From: Candidatus Dojkabacteria bacterium
GTDB lineage: Bacteria; Patescibacteria; Dojkabacteria; SC72
DNA: 64,000 nucleotides
NCBI GenBank assembly: GCA_023229785.1
Contig: JALNYV010000001.1
Coordinates: 248,001-312,000, forward strand
Direction of reading: 5' to 3'
Shown here: positions 7,826 through 15,729 of the stretch, in pieces
How positions within the stretch are numbered: the first letter of the stretch is position 1
How the letters are laid out: the number at the start of each line of letters is the position of its first letter
Made by a program: the position numbers and the translations under genes
Notes under the pieces: generated by a model
Seen by the model: the letters and a program-made list of their open reading frames with translations, nothing else
Told to the model about the DNA's origin: nothing
Database searches by the model: none

Positions 7826-10021
7826 TTATATAATTTGTCTCATTACTACAGAATCAATTTCAGCCCGTTTTCTTTCCGAATCGATACGAGTATTAAGGAA
7901 CTCATTGTAGGACAACATAAATTCTTTAACTAGGTTAGAGTTAGAGTCTTTTATAATCATCTTTATTTCCCTCTTCTTGTTTTTATAGGCATTTACGAAT
8001 CCAAATTCTCCTGTAACAACACCAGTGCCTGACAGAACAAAAAACAGATCAAACCAAAAACCCTTAAACTCAGGTATTTCGGCAATGCTTTTTACAACTG
8101 GAATTAAGAAATTTTCACCTTCATATCTCTCTAATATTTGAATTATGTTTCTTACATTATTTTCATTCTTTTCATGCACTTTGTCTATTAAAAATTTCTC
8201 TAAGATCGGATCAAATTGCGGATAGGCAACCTTAATTAATTGTGCTGCCTCATATTGATATCTCCAATTCTTTCTTAAACTAATCTTAAATATAATTGGG
8301 ATAATAATCTCTACATACTTTGTCCAAGCTTCACTCCTTCTATAAAGAGCAAATGGAACTGGGTCATATTCATTTGTAACTTTCTTTTTATCATTTGCAT
8401 TTATCAAATCTTTGCTAATCGCTTTATAAATTCTATGTTCAAAGAATTTCAAAATAGTTCTGGGATATTTTTCTAAAATTGAATTAATGACTCCTTCCAT
8501 TTCATAATCAATTGATTTTGATTCAATTAAATTCTCTAGAATTATGTCAATTTCTTTCTTATTAAGATTATTAAAAAAGATTTCACCAGCAGAAAAGATC
8601 TCCATCCTTCCTAATGACAGTCCTGCATAAGTAAGTTGGTCTATCGACTTAAACAATAGCTCCCTATATATTCTTTCATCGGAATATCTCTTAAATATTG
8701 ATCTATTTATATTTCTAAGTGCATCCCAATCAGATGATGAGATAGAAGCAGAGTATGTTTCAATCAAAATTTCTGGAGGAAATAACTCACTGAAATAAGG
8801 TAAACAAGCAATTAGCATTAAATCTTCTTTTTTTGAAATCTTTTTTTTAATTATTCTTAATGCCACTTCTGAGTTTCCTTCTATCAAACCACAGAAAAGA
8901 TCAACAAAAAAGTTTTTAATTCCATTAAAGCTAAGAAGGGACAATGCTATATCTGAATCATTACAAGATAAATATCTAATAAATTTTCCAAAGTAAGAAT
9001 ATCTACCTAAATCATCTAACTCAATTCCGTCTAAAATCTCTTGAACTTTCTTTTCCCATCCATCAAAGTTTCCGTCAATAATATTTTGAGCAATTCTATT
9101 TACTTCTTTTTCTCTTTCTCCAGCCGTTTCTTTCCAATCTTTATTTGTATCAAACTCATGCTCATATCCTACCAAAGTTCTATATACTTTATAAAATTCA
9201 TCTGTTCTAATTAATTCACTTAAATTCTTAAGCGGAACAATATTGTCCCCTTTGAACCTTTTATTAAACCATGAGCATTGGCTTTCAATTTCTAGTTTCA
9301 CTTTATTATTTGCCTCAGGAAAAATATCTATATAGAAATCCAATATTTCAACCAACTCTTTTTTAACCATCTCAGCCAAATCATCAGAATACGAAGCTGA
9401 TATTGGAAGAAAAGTCATATTTCTCATAACACTAATCACCATCTCTCTTTTATTGATTTCAGAAATATTGTTATAAAACTCTTTTAGTAAAAGGAAGCAT
9501 TCATTTCTTATATTTTCCAAATTCTTCGACCTCATTAAACTTCTATTCTCCCAGCTCATTTTTTGATAATCTACCCATTCAATATTTTGAAACTCAAGGC
9601 GAATGATTTCAGTTAAAATATTTAATACCAAGTCAAAATTATTCAAAATCTTAGTCTTTGTTAAAGAGAGTTTCTTCAGAATTTGTATGAATTTAATTTG
9701 AGGATAAAATCCAATATTTTTAAGAAAAACCAAACGATATTTTAAGAAATCAATAGCAACTTCTTTTGCTTTCTTACTAACTTGTTCGTCATTGTCATGA
9801 GAGTATTTTAATAAGCAATTAAATCCTTCATCAATACTGTAAACCATAAACACTCTTAATACTTCGAGTGCCTTTATTTTAATCTTTCTTAATTTATCAA
9901 GAGATATTTTAGATGAACTAATTTGTAAAATCTTATTAAGTAAGATAAGAGCCCTTTTAGGGTCCTCATGAGCAATGGGTTTCAAGGTCTCTAATTTTTG
10001 TATTAAGTCTTGTTTATACAT
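7826..10021 (-). CDS. Large helical-repeat-like (HEAT-like) hypothetical protein
   Basis: I do not recognise a family for this 731-residue protein. It is almost wholly alpha-helical in character, with repeated amphipathic helices of 12-18 residues separated by short polar turns, as in HEAT/ARM-type solenoids. Examples are the opening LIQKLETLKPIAHEDPKRAL and several ...KKEVAIDFLKY-like segments. No catalytic motif, signal peptide or membrane span is visible. Its start lies 1 nt after the stop of the DUF4365-like gene, so translation is probably coupled. Solenoid proteins next to nucleases are common in anti-phage systems, but a defence role here is only inference. Confidence 0.6.
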   Translation of the reverse strand: MYKQDLIQKLETLKPIAHEDPKRALILLNKILQISSSKISLDKLRKIKIKALEVLRVFMVYSIDEGFNCLLKYSHDNDEQVSKKAKEVAIDFLKYRLVFLKNIGFYPQIKFIQILKKLSLTKTKILNNFDLVLNILTEIIRLEFQNIEWVDYQKMSWENRSLMRSKNLENIRNECFLLLKEFYNNISEINKREMVISVMRNMTFLPISASYSDDLAEMVKKELVEILDFYIDIFPEANNKVKLEIESQCSWFNKRFKGDNIVPLKNLSELIRTDEFYKVYRTLVGYEHEFDTNKDWKETAGEREKEVNRIAQNIIDGNFDGWEKKVQEILDGIELDDLGRYSYFGKFIRYLSCNDSDIALSLLSFNGIKNFFVDLFCGLIEGNSEVALRIIKKKISKKEDLMLIACLPYFSELFPPEILIETYSASISSSDWDALRNINRSIFKRYSDERIYRELLFKSIDQLTYAGLSLGRMEIFSAGEIFFNNLNKKEIDIILENLIESKSIDYEMEGVINSILEKYPRTILKFFEHRIYKAISKDLINANDKKKVTNEYDPVPFALYRRSEAWTKYVEIIIPIIFKISLRKNWRYQYEAAQLIKVAYPQFDPILEKFLIDKVHEKNENNVRNIIQILERYEGENFLIPVVKSIAEIPEFKGFWFDLFFVLSGTGVVTGEFGFVNAYKNKKREIKMIIKDSNSNLVKEFMLSYNEFLNTRIDSERKRAEIDSVVMRQII

Positions 10022-10022
10022 T

Positions 10023-11030
10023 TTATTGTGTTAATTCTTGCATATCATTTTCTACATCATCAAAAGTAGCCGTATAATACATATCTAGATTAGTATTATC
10101 TATCTGAGCAAGTTGAATCCGTGCATTAATTCTTCCCGCTGGCAGATTAAATTTTTCATTCATATTGTTAATCACGTCAGTGCTAAAGAAATTAATAGAA
10201 TGTGTTAATAATGATCTTCCAATAACCTTTGTCTTCTCCATCTCAACTGAGCTTATGCCTGTCCCACAAACCGTAATTATTCCATGTTCACTTTTGATAA
10301 CGTTTTGTGATTTCAGCTTTTTGAGTAAATATTCTAATTCATTTTTATTAATTCCAGTGATTGAGTTCAAATTTGCAATGAGGTTATTTGATTCAACAGT
10401 TATACATAAATAAATAATTGAAGCTACTATAGAAAGATTATTTCTCATCAATAAAACTGCACTGTAAATTTCATCAGTAAGTTCATTAAATTCATTAAGC
10501 TTTGCCTTTTTATCAAGTTCATTATACATATTCATGTAATCCTCCTCCGTTTGTAACTTCTTCATTCCTTTTATCAATACGTTCCCTTTTTTATCTCCAA
10601 TTTCATCTAGTGTCTTTTCCAGTTCTTTTCTAGATAAAACATCAAAATATTTCCAATAAACATAATAAACATCTTTCTTTACCCAAAAAACCACAAACAA
10701 AAGTGTAGGCAGGTTTGTATTTATGCAAAATCGAGCAACTTCTTTTTTACAGCTATATGAATTTTTAGTTATCTTTGTCTTCGTTCCTTTTAACTGATAA
10801 AAGTATGTTTTTGGTAAATTTATTCCATACCCATTTTTAGGATTTCCATTCTTGTCTAACTTTTCTTTATTTGGTAATCTTAATCTTAAAAAGCCATCTG
10901 TATCAGGAGTTTTGTCCTTTTCTCCATGGGGCTGAAAATCGAAAAAATCTCCATATTCAATCGATAACTTTTCTGTCAAAATTCCTCTAGCAAACTCATC
11001 AGACCTATCTTGTGGACTATATTCGCTCAA
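10023..11030 (-). CDS. DUF4365-like putative nuclease
   Basis: Residues about 10-160 of this 335-residue protein resemble the DUF4365 domain, a restriction-endonuclease-like fold. It shows an acidic TPDTDGFLRLR strand, YFYQLKGTKTKI (the Q-x-K strand, about residues 77-88) and the hydrophobic strand PTLLFVVFWVKKDVYYVYW. The rest is helical and unassigned. The start is TTG at 11028-11030, since the nearby upstream ATG is followed at once by a stop. It is the first gene of a tight operon with the helical-repeat-like gene (1-nt gap). DUF4365 domains occur in many defence loci, so a nuclease role is likely while the target is unknown. Confidence 0.6.
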   Translation of the reverse strand: MSEYSPQDRSDEFARGILTEKLSIEYGDFFDFQPHGEKDKTPDTDGFLRLRLPNKEKLDKNGNPKNGYGINLPKTYFYQLKGTKTKITKNSYSCKKEVARFCINTNLPTLLFVVFWVKKDVYYVYWKYFDVLSRKELEKTLDEIGDKKGNVLIKGMKKLQTEEDYMNMYNELDKKAKLNEFNELTDEIYSAVLLMRNNLSIVASIIYLCITVESNNLIANLNSITGINKNELEYLLKKLKSQNVIKSEHGIITVCGTGISSVEMEKTKVIGRSLLTHSINFFSTDVINNMNEKFNLPAGRINARIQLAQIDNTNLDMYYTATFDDVENDMQELTQ

Positions 11031-11067
11031 AGTTAATTCATTCTAAAATTACATATTATAAATTATA

Positions 11068-11208
11068 TCACTCCTGTGCTTGGCTAATATGAACTATCTT
11101 TGCATTCTGGTTACCCCAAAAAGAACAAACATTTTCACTACCAAATTCCTTTGTTAAAGAAGCTTTCATTCTTTCTCTAAATTCTATGAAATCTTTTGAA
11201 TCTAACAT
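11068..11208 (-). pseudogene. Truncated uracil-DNA-glycosylase-like N-terminus (46 codons)
   Basis: A 46-residue ORF, MLDSKDFIEFRERMKAS to ISQAQE, lies between the DUF4365-like gene and a divergent glycosylase-like gene. Its end, CSFWGNQNAKIVHISQA, resembles the first beta-strand region of some uracil-DNA glycosylase family proteins (AKI..ISQAPS), after which a stop cuts the protein. I see no continuation in other frames downstream. It may be a decayed fragment or a real small protein. The assignment rests on one short motif. Confidence 0.3.
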
Positions 11209-11235
11209 AAATTGATTATATCAAAGAATACCTTG

Positions 11236-11241
11236 TATAAT
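11236..11241 (+). promoter_or_regulatory. -10 box (TATAAT), leaderless start
   Basis: Perfect TATAAT ending 6 nt before ATG 11248. This decides the start of the glycosylase-like gene at 11248 rather than the in-frame ATG at 11212, which lies upstream of the promoter. Confidence 0.6.
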
Positions 11242-11247
11242 ATTTCC

Positions 11248-11787
11248 ATGATTGAAACACATCCATTCGGAAGTTTTGTTCCTAAACAAGTTAAATACTT
11301 ACTATTAGGAAGCTTTACCACCAAGGAGGCATTTGATGACAAGAAGAAAGATGACTATGTTTGGTTTTATTCAAATGGTGGTAGAAACCAATTTTGGCCA
11401 ATTCTCGAAGAAGTTTATGGAACACAGTTGAAGACCAGAAAGCAAATGGAGAACTTGTTTACCTCACTTGGCATGGCTCTAGCAGATATTATTTATCAAT
11501 GTGAAAGAAAAAAGAGCAGTAATCTTGATATTAATTTGACTAATATTGTATACGCCATTGATGATATAACCGAAATTTTAAAAAAGCATGATATTTCAAA
11601 AATATTCTTTACAAGTAAGTATGTAGAAAAGAGATTTAAATCTGTTTTCAAAAGTGTTCTTGCAACATATTCAAACATTAAATTAATTTCTTTACCAAGT
11701 CCTTCGCCACGATATGCTTCTATGACTAAGAATCAAAAAACGCAGAGTTACAAAACCTTATTACCAAAGATAAAAGAAACCTTCTAA
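11248..11787 (+). CDS. Uracil-DNA glycosylase superfamily protein (mismatch/hypoxanthine type-like)
   Basis: This 179-residue protein probably removes a deaminated or mismatched base from DNA. It opens with HPFGSFVPKQVKYLLLGSFT, the superfamily's first strand and motif region, followed by FYSNGGRNQFWPILEEVYG. Near the C-terminus is LPSPSPRYA, the counterpart of the motif-2 loop that inserts into the DNA groove. Length and motifs match small single-domain glycosylases annotated as DNA-deoxyinosine or U-mismatch glycosylases. Substrate cannot be fixed from sequence. It is a single gene, divergent from the DUF4365-like operon. The start was chosen from the -10 box 6 nt upstream. Confidence 0.65.
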   Translation: MIETHPFGSFVPKQVKYLLLGSFTTKEAFDDKKKDDYVWFYSNGGRNQFWPILEEVYGTQLKTRKQMENLFTSLGMALADIIYQCERKKSSNLDINLTNIVYAIDDITEILKKHDISKIFFTSKYVEKRFKSVFKSVLATYSNIKLISLPSPSPRYASMTKNQKTQSYKTLLPKIKETF

Positions 11788-11837
11788 TACAATATAAGTT
11801 ATGATAAAATACTAATATAATTTAATTAAAAACATAT

Positions 11838-12530
11838 ATGGCACCATTAGGAGCAACTCCACAAACTCACCAGCCTACAGAAGGAGAGGTGTTGTTTGAG
11901 CAAATGTATGAAAGAGGACGAGAAAAAGCAAATGAATTATTCCAAACAGATAACTTAACTTATACTGGGTTTGGAATATTTTATGCACAAAGACAAATGG
12001 ATGTGCAAATACGAACAGAAGGAAAATATAAACTCGGATTCTATGAGTTTCAAGAAGAAGGTGTTTACTCTCTACCTCAAGATGTAAGTGATGAAATTTC
12101 TAAATTAGGAGACAAATTTAAGGATTCTCAGGTATTTGGAATAGTTTCCACACCATTAGATAAGAAAAGTGATATTAAACACGGAGTTCCTACACATCAT
12201 ACAAAATCTGTACTTGTTATTGATGCGGAAGGGAATTATTGGATATTAGAAACAGGTACCGCTAAAGATTCAATGTTCTTTAGAGCGGAACAAGATACTG
12301 ATTCACACATATACCAATTGACATCAGAATTTTCTGGTAAAGCTAAAATGAGACATATTAGTCCTACTGATACTATGGTCTTACAATCTGCTACTATTTG
12401 GCACTTTAATCCAACGGCATTCCCTAAAAACATTCAAGACCAATATGCTCCATCAATTCTTAAAGGAAATAATTCAAAATTCAAAGCTTTTGTAGCGAAG
12501 AGAGGATTTTTAGATTGGCCTAAATGGTAA
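11838..12530 (+). CDS. Hypothetical protein
   Basis: I do not recognise this 230-residue soluble protein. The start MAPLGATPQTHQPTEGEV is flexible, followed by mixed alpha/beta sequence with a strand-rich middle (KSVLVIDAEGNYWILETGT) and a C-terminal KRGFLDWPKW. No signal peptide, membrane span or metal motif is seen. Its last 7 nt overlap the start of the next gene, so the two form an operon and may act together. Three other Patescibacteria-style orphan genes nearby suggest a lineage-specific pair. Confidence 0.6.
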   Translation: MAPLGATPQTHQPTEGEVLFEQMYERGREKANELFQTDNLTYTGFGIFYAQRQMDVQIRTEGKYKLGFYEFQEEGVYSLPQDVSDEISKLGDKFKDSQVFGIVSTPLDKKSDIKHGVPTHHTKSVLVIDAEGNYWILETGTAKDSMFFRAEQDTDSHIYQLTSEFSGKAKMRHISPTDTMVLQSATIWHFNPTAFPKNIQDQYAPSILKGNNSKFKAFVAKRGFLDWPKW

Positions 12531-12901
12531 TTATGACTGAAGCACTCGAAGAATTTCCAAATGAAGATACTTTATTAGAAAGATTTTCTCAAGAAGAACT
12601 TGAAACACTATCTAGGGATGTTGACCAAGCTGGTGGAATGTTTCAATATATCCTTCAACATACTCAAACTGTAATTGAAGAACTTGGTTTTCCCAATTTA
12701 ACTGCAAGTCTAGGTGAAGAAGTGAATTACAGAGGATCAGGCTCCTATATTCCTGTAATAGTTACAAACGGAGACAAAACAATTACTGAAATTCATCTTA
12801 CATCTGCTCCTGGAGGAGTAATGGTTGAATCATTGGTTGGTCTTCTTTACATTACTGATGAAGGAATCAAACAAAAGATTTCTGTTGGACTAAACTCCTA
12901 A
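12524..12901 (+). CDS. Hypothetical protein
   Basis: This 125-residue acidic protein of unknown function is translationally coupled to the preceding gene (7-nt overlap). Residues 1-60 are helical and acidic. The rest looks strand-rich (NYRGSGSYIPVIVTNGDKTITEIHLTS written here as two strands around GDKT). The ORF start is 12524, and an ATG 9 nt later (12533) is an equally possible start. A 14-bp inverted repeat follows 43 nt after its stop and may end the transcript. Confidence 0.55.
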   Translation: MVIMTEALEEFPNEDTLLERFSQEELETLSRDVDQAGGMFQYILQHTQTVIEELGFPNLTASLGEEVNYRGSGSYIPVIVTNGDKTITEIHLTSAPGGVMVESLVGLLYITDEGIKQKISVGLNS

Positions 12902-12944
12902 AAAGAAATCAATTATCCAAACTCACAATATTATTTAGAAAACA

Positions 12945-12989
12945 GGTTGGGTCTATCATTTTATAGCAGGAGGATTGATAGACCCAACC
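12945..12989. terminator. Perfect 14-bp inverted repeat between convergent genes
   Basis: Arms GGTTGGGTCTATCA (12945-12958) and TGATAGACCCAACC (12976-12989) are perfectly complementary around a 17-nt loop. The element sits between the stops of the gene at 12524 (plus) and the lipoprotein gene (minus). It has no T-run on either side, so it is not a classic intrinsic terminator. It could be a shared bidirectional transcript-end hairpin or a recombination remnant. Confidence 0.55.
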
Positions 12990-12996
12990 AAGGGAG

Positions 12997-13386
12997 TTAT
13001 TTCACAAACATTGGAGCACAGGGCAAAGATTCAAATCCGGCCTTGTAAGCATCAATCCAAATTGTTTGCGATAACTCAGGAGATGATACTTGATACCAAA
13101 CCGTATTAGCGGATGGAGAAATGCCTGCTCGGTATACATCAACGACTTTCAGAACAAATCCAACTTTTATCAAAAAGATTGGATTCACTCCGTTGTGATC
13201 GCTGTAACCGTAGACATCTCCAGTAGTAACCAAGTAATCATCTTGCGACGTACAGTCAAATGACGGGCTATTGACCACCGTCACATTGACTTCAGAAGTT
13301 GCAACATTGGATTGGTTTCGTGAACCCGATGCTGCACATCCACATAGCAGAATTACAGCTATTGTTAGTGCAAACGCTGTTTTCAT
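12997..13386 (-). CDS. Small secreted lipoprotein
   Basis: This is a 129-residue protein. The start is set at 13386 by a strong Shine-Dalgarno (AAGGAG 6 nt upstream), unlike the leaderless genes around it. The longer frame to 13524 runs into the regulatory leader. Residues 1-20 are a lipoprotein signal peptide (MKTAFALTIAVILLCGC) with the lipobox cysteine at 17. The mature part, about 100 residues and strand-rich with DYLVTTGDVYGYSD and VWYQVSSPE, could be an SH3-like fold, but I cannot name it. Codon use and composition are richer in G+C than the neighbours. A T-box-like leader lies upstream, which suggests acquisition from another bacterium (inference). Confidence 0.65.
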   Translation of the reverse strand: MKTAFALTIAVILLCGCAASGSRNQSNVATSEVNVTVVNSPSFDCTSQDDYLVTTGDVYGYSDHNGVNPIFLIKVGFVLKVVDVYRAGISPSANTVWYQVSSPELSQTIWIDAYKAGFESLPCAPMFVK

Positions 13387-13467
13387 GTTTTTCTCCTTAT
13401 TACTTCGTTTAATCCGAATAGGCTCTCCTGCCAACGAGATTTTGTTTTTTAATGTGCTATATAACGC

Positions 13468-13719
13468 AAAAAACCTCGCCTTTATCCACCAAGTTAAACT
13501 TGACAGACAAGGACGAGGTTTCAAACTCGTGTTACCACCCTGTTTCCATTAGCTATTAAAAAACCACCTTTCGGTGGAATATAAATAATAAGCTAATGCT
13601 CTTTACTTACGCTCCGTTTCCGACACGTATTAGTATATTTTTACGGTTTACCTTCCGTCATGCTTATCGCATGCAGCTCGTTTGGTAGGATGCCAAACTC
13701 AAATGCTTTTCTAAATTGT
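13468..13719 (-). promoter_or_regulatory. T-box-like riboswitch leader
   Basis: Read on the minus strand, this untranslated leader carries the T-box signature AGGGTGGTAACACGAG (13541-13526). It pairs with CTCGTCCTT (13517-13509), the antiterminator that senses an uncharged tRNA acceptor end. The competing terminator pairs AAACCTCGTCCTT with AAAGGCGAGGTTT and ends in six T (13473-13468). Upstream are several hairpins, including CCACC-GAAA-GGTGG. I could not identify Stem I or the specifier codon with confidence. T-boxes normally control aminoacyl-tRNA synthetase or amino-acid genes, so a lipoprotein target is unusual. Seen: the motifs and mutually exclusive stems. Inferred: tRNA sensing. Confidence 0.6.
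13558..13577 (-). terminator. GAAA-capped hairpin followed by six T
   Basis: On the minus strand CCACC-GAAA-GGTGG is followed directly by TTTTTT (plus-strand 13563-13558). Alone it looks like a short intrinsic terminator. Inside the T-box-like leader it may instead be the upper part of Stem III, because CATTAGCT and AGCTAATG enclose it as an outer stem. Confidence 0.4.
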
Positions 13720-13725
13720 AGGCTG

Positions 13726-13754
13726 ATTATATCGCTATATAGCACAATAATCAA
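13726..13754 (-). promoter_or_regulatory. Sigma-70 promoter (TTGATT - 17 bp - TATAAT)
   Basis: On the minus strand TTGATT (13754-13749), a 17-nt spacer and TATAAT (13731-13726) form a near-consensus promoter. The predicted start near 13719 opens the T-box-like leader of the lipoprotein gene. It is the most complete -35/-10 promoter seen in the window. Confidence 0.7.
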
Positions 13755-13808
13755 ATAAATGTATGAATTACTCAAATATGAGACAAAATACACTCCCTTT
13801 TTAGGCGT

Positions 13809-13859
13809 CTCATTTGTCTCATTCTCATTTTGGGTTCCAGACCCGTATGCCCCGTTTTT
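13809..13859. repeat. Dispersed repeat copy R1 (51 bp)
   Basis: Near-identical (50 of 51 bases) to 14531-14581. The core GGTTCCAGACCCGTATG contains a GGG-TTCCAGA-CCC hairpin that resembles a tRNA T-arm. R1 lies just before the start of the membrane-protein gene at 13874, and its twin lies immediately after that gene. Confidence 0.85.
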
Positions 13860-13873
13860 ATTCAAGATTATAC

Positions 13874-14530
13874 ATGAAGAAAAAGATTTGTCTCTTTTTA
13901 ATATTATCAATTATTCTATTAATCCATGGTTTGATTTTCCATAATAATTGTAACCTAATTGGTTTATCAAAATGTAATTATTTTTGGAAATATCTTGATA
14001 ATCAATCCATCGCAACATTCATAACAATAATCTTTGGTCTTATTTCGATTATCATAGGATATTTATTTTGGGAAGAGCAACATAAGAAAGTTATTATTGA
14101 TGATTTATTAATTAAGTATTCGACATTTTCGATAGAATATATTAACCTTATGGAATTTTATTCTAGCTCACTTTTGACTCAAGACGATTTAGAAGTGCGG
14201 TTAAAGGAAGAAGTTGATGCTAAGAAAAAAGATGAAATACAAAAAGCTTATTATAATCAAGAGTTTCAGAGAATTGAAAAGGACGCAAAAAAGGTTGAAC
14301 TATTTTCATCTATCGAATGTCATAATATCTTATTGAAGAAGCTTGTAGATAATAATAGTACTTATCAGGCTATAGATAAAATTCACAAAGTAGTGATTGG
14401 TATATCAGAGCACTACCGCAATCTTAACCAAATAAAAAGCAATGGAAACTCTGATTTTAATATTTATGTAACCAATCAAAAAGATAAAATCTTAAATCTC
14501 ATTGATAATTTAAATATCAAACATACATAG
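13874..14530 (+). CDS. Hypothetical two-span membrane protein in a repeat-flanked cassette
   Basis: This 218-residue protein of unknown function has two membrane segments near the N-terminus (about residues 4-22 and 47-66) followed by a roughly 150-residue charged helical cytoplasmic tail. The start at 13874 (MKKKICLFLILS) is preferred, because a longer frame to 13814 would translate repeat R1. R1 lies 14 nt before the start and R2 begins at the base after the stop, so gene plus one repeat is a 722-bp unit. That arrangement suggests movement or loss of the gene by recombination between the repeats (inference). Confidence 0.6.
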   Translation: MKKKICLFLILSIILLIHGLIFHNNCNLIGLSKCNYFWKYLDNQSIATFITIIFGLISIIIGYLFWEEQHKKVIIDDLLIKYSTFSIEYINLMEFYSSSLLTQDDLEVRLKEEVDAKKKDEIQKAYYNQEFQRIEKDAKKVELFSSIECHNILLKKLVDNNSTYQAIDKIHKVVIGISEHYRNLNQIKSNGNSDFNIYVTNQKDKILNLIDNLNIKHT

Positions 14531-14581
14531 CTCATTTGTCTCATTCTCATTTTGGGTTCCAGACCCGTATGTCCCGTTTTT
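14531..14581. repeat. Dispersed repeat copy R2 (51 bp)
   Basis: Differs from R1 by one base (T for C in the GTATGTCCCG part). It separates the two-span membrane-protein gene from the convergent M23-like gene. Confidence 0.85.
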
Positions 14582-14604
14582 GTTAATTCTTCACAAACCT
14601 TTTT

Positions 14605-15552
14605 TTACTTACTTAATTGAACAATACTGTCACTACGATTAATGCTCTCATAGTTTTTTGCAAATTGTTCTCCATTACATTTAAAAGGTTGCGTATCTCG
14701 ATATTCTTTTGTAGTTATTAACTCTTCTCTATTCTTTATTCCCCTTGCTTGATATTTTGCAAAGATTGAATCCGGAATAATTTCAAAATATGAAATATAC
14801 ACAGCATCATGCAAACTACTATCTAATTGCACTGCAATATCAGTATTTTGATATTTCCCTATATTTCCAATCTGTTGTCCTGCAGTAACATTTGAATTAA
14901 CAGATATTCCATCAAGCTTATATATATGAAATATCCTAAAAACCACTGATGGATATTGGGAAGAACGAATATATATTTGTTCACCAATAGGAACCATCTC
15001 ACTTTCAATTTTTTCTATTGTTCCATCAACTGGACTATATATTGGTATTGCATCAGTAAGTGAAAATGGTATTCCATTTCCATTATGAGAATCTTTGTAT
15101 GCTAAACTTTCTTTTGTTTCTTGAATAATAAAATAGTGCTTCATACTTCTACAAGTTTCTCCTGTCCCATATGAAAAATCATGACCAACACCTGAACGAA
15201 ATTTCGAGATTTCTGAAATTCTATCTAAATCTATAAAATCAGCTTGCACAATCTTTGGGAGATTATTTAAATCTAAAGTGTCAGCATATTTAGCTTTATC
15301 TTCCTTAATCTTATTCTCCTGTTTAATTGCATCAGACTCTTTAATCGTAGGATAAATATTTTTTTTGTTTTCTTCATCCCTCACTCCTTTTGTGCTCAAC
15401 GTAAAAAAAATTAAAATGATAAAAATTAACAAAATTACAACACCTCCCATTATTATTGGTAAACGAAACTTATGACACTTCGAAAACAACGATTTAACAA
15501 TAGATAATACTTTCGATTCTTTTTTATCTTCAGATTGAATTTGTCCTTCCAT
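14605..15552 (-). CDS. Membrane-anchored M23 (LytM-like) peptidase-family protein
   Basis: This 315-residue protein has a short cytoplasmic N-terminus, one membrane span (about residues 33-53, GGVVILLIFIILIFF), a charged linker and an extracytoplasmic domain from about residue 115. The domain matches a LytM-type fold: KFRSGVGHDFS, ETCRSMKHYF, IPIYSPVDGTIEKIE and a later FRIFHIYKLDG...GQQIGNIG stretch. The GHDF histidine/aspartate pair and the FHIY histidine are candidates for the metal site, but the canonical HxH is not clear, so it may be inactive. Role: cell-wall hydrolysis or a scaffold for it (inference). It lies between repeats R2 and R3 and is oriented against its neighbours. Confidence 0.7.
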   Translation of the reverse strand: MEGQIQSEDKKESKVLSIVKSLFSKCHKFRLPIIMGGVVILLIFIILIFFTLSTKGVRDEENKKNIYPTIKESDAIKQENKIKEDKAKYADTLDLNNLPKIVQADFIDLDRISEISKFRSGVGHDFSYGTGETCRSMKHYFIIQETKESLAYKDSHNGNGIPFSLTDAIPIYSPVDGTIEKIESEMVPIGEQIYIRSSQYPSVVFRIFHIYKLDGISVNSNVTAGQQIGNIGKYQNTDIAVQLDSSLHDAVYISYFEIIPDSIFAKYQARGIKNREELITTKEYRDTQPFKCNGEQFAKNYESINRSDSIVQLSK

Positions 15553-15558
15553 ATGAAA

Positions 15559-15564
15559 ATAATA
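15559..15564 (-). promoter_or_regulatory. -10 box (TATTAT), leaderless start
   Basis: TATTAT on the minus strand ends 6 nt before the ATG at 15552 of the M23-like gene, the same spacing as at several other genes in the window. Confidence 0.45.
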
Positions 15565-15579
15565 TATTATTTACTATAT

Positions 15580-15602
15580 TTGTTCCAGACTCGTATGTCC
15601 CG
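15580..15602. repeat. Dispersed repeat copy R3 (core only)
   Basis: TTGTTCCAGACTCGTATGTC and the following CCG match the core of R1/R2 with one internal change. A weaker second half-copy (GTTCCTACAAGTCCCGTA) follows at about 15615-15632. It lies between the M23-like gene and the heliorhodopsin gene. Confidence 0.7.
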
Positions 15603-15729
15603 CCATACTTCATATGTTCCTACAAGTCCCGTACTCTATTCCTCAAGTATTGATAATGCTTCATCTCATCTATGGTACGTATCGAATTAATTTAGTATAT
15701 TTAAATATATTAAATTTATCTTTCTTTTT

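Noticed and set aside
12997..13524. Longer lipoprotein start at 13524
   Set aside because: The extra N-terminus would be translated from the T-box-like leader and terminator, whereas 13386 has a strong Shine-Dalgarno and begins a lipoprotein signal peptide.
13814..13873. Upstream start of the two-span membrane protein
   Set aside because: It would translate repeat R1, and the hydrophobic N-terminus begins naturally at 13874.
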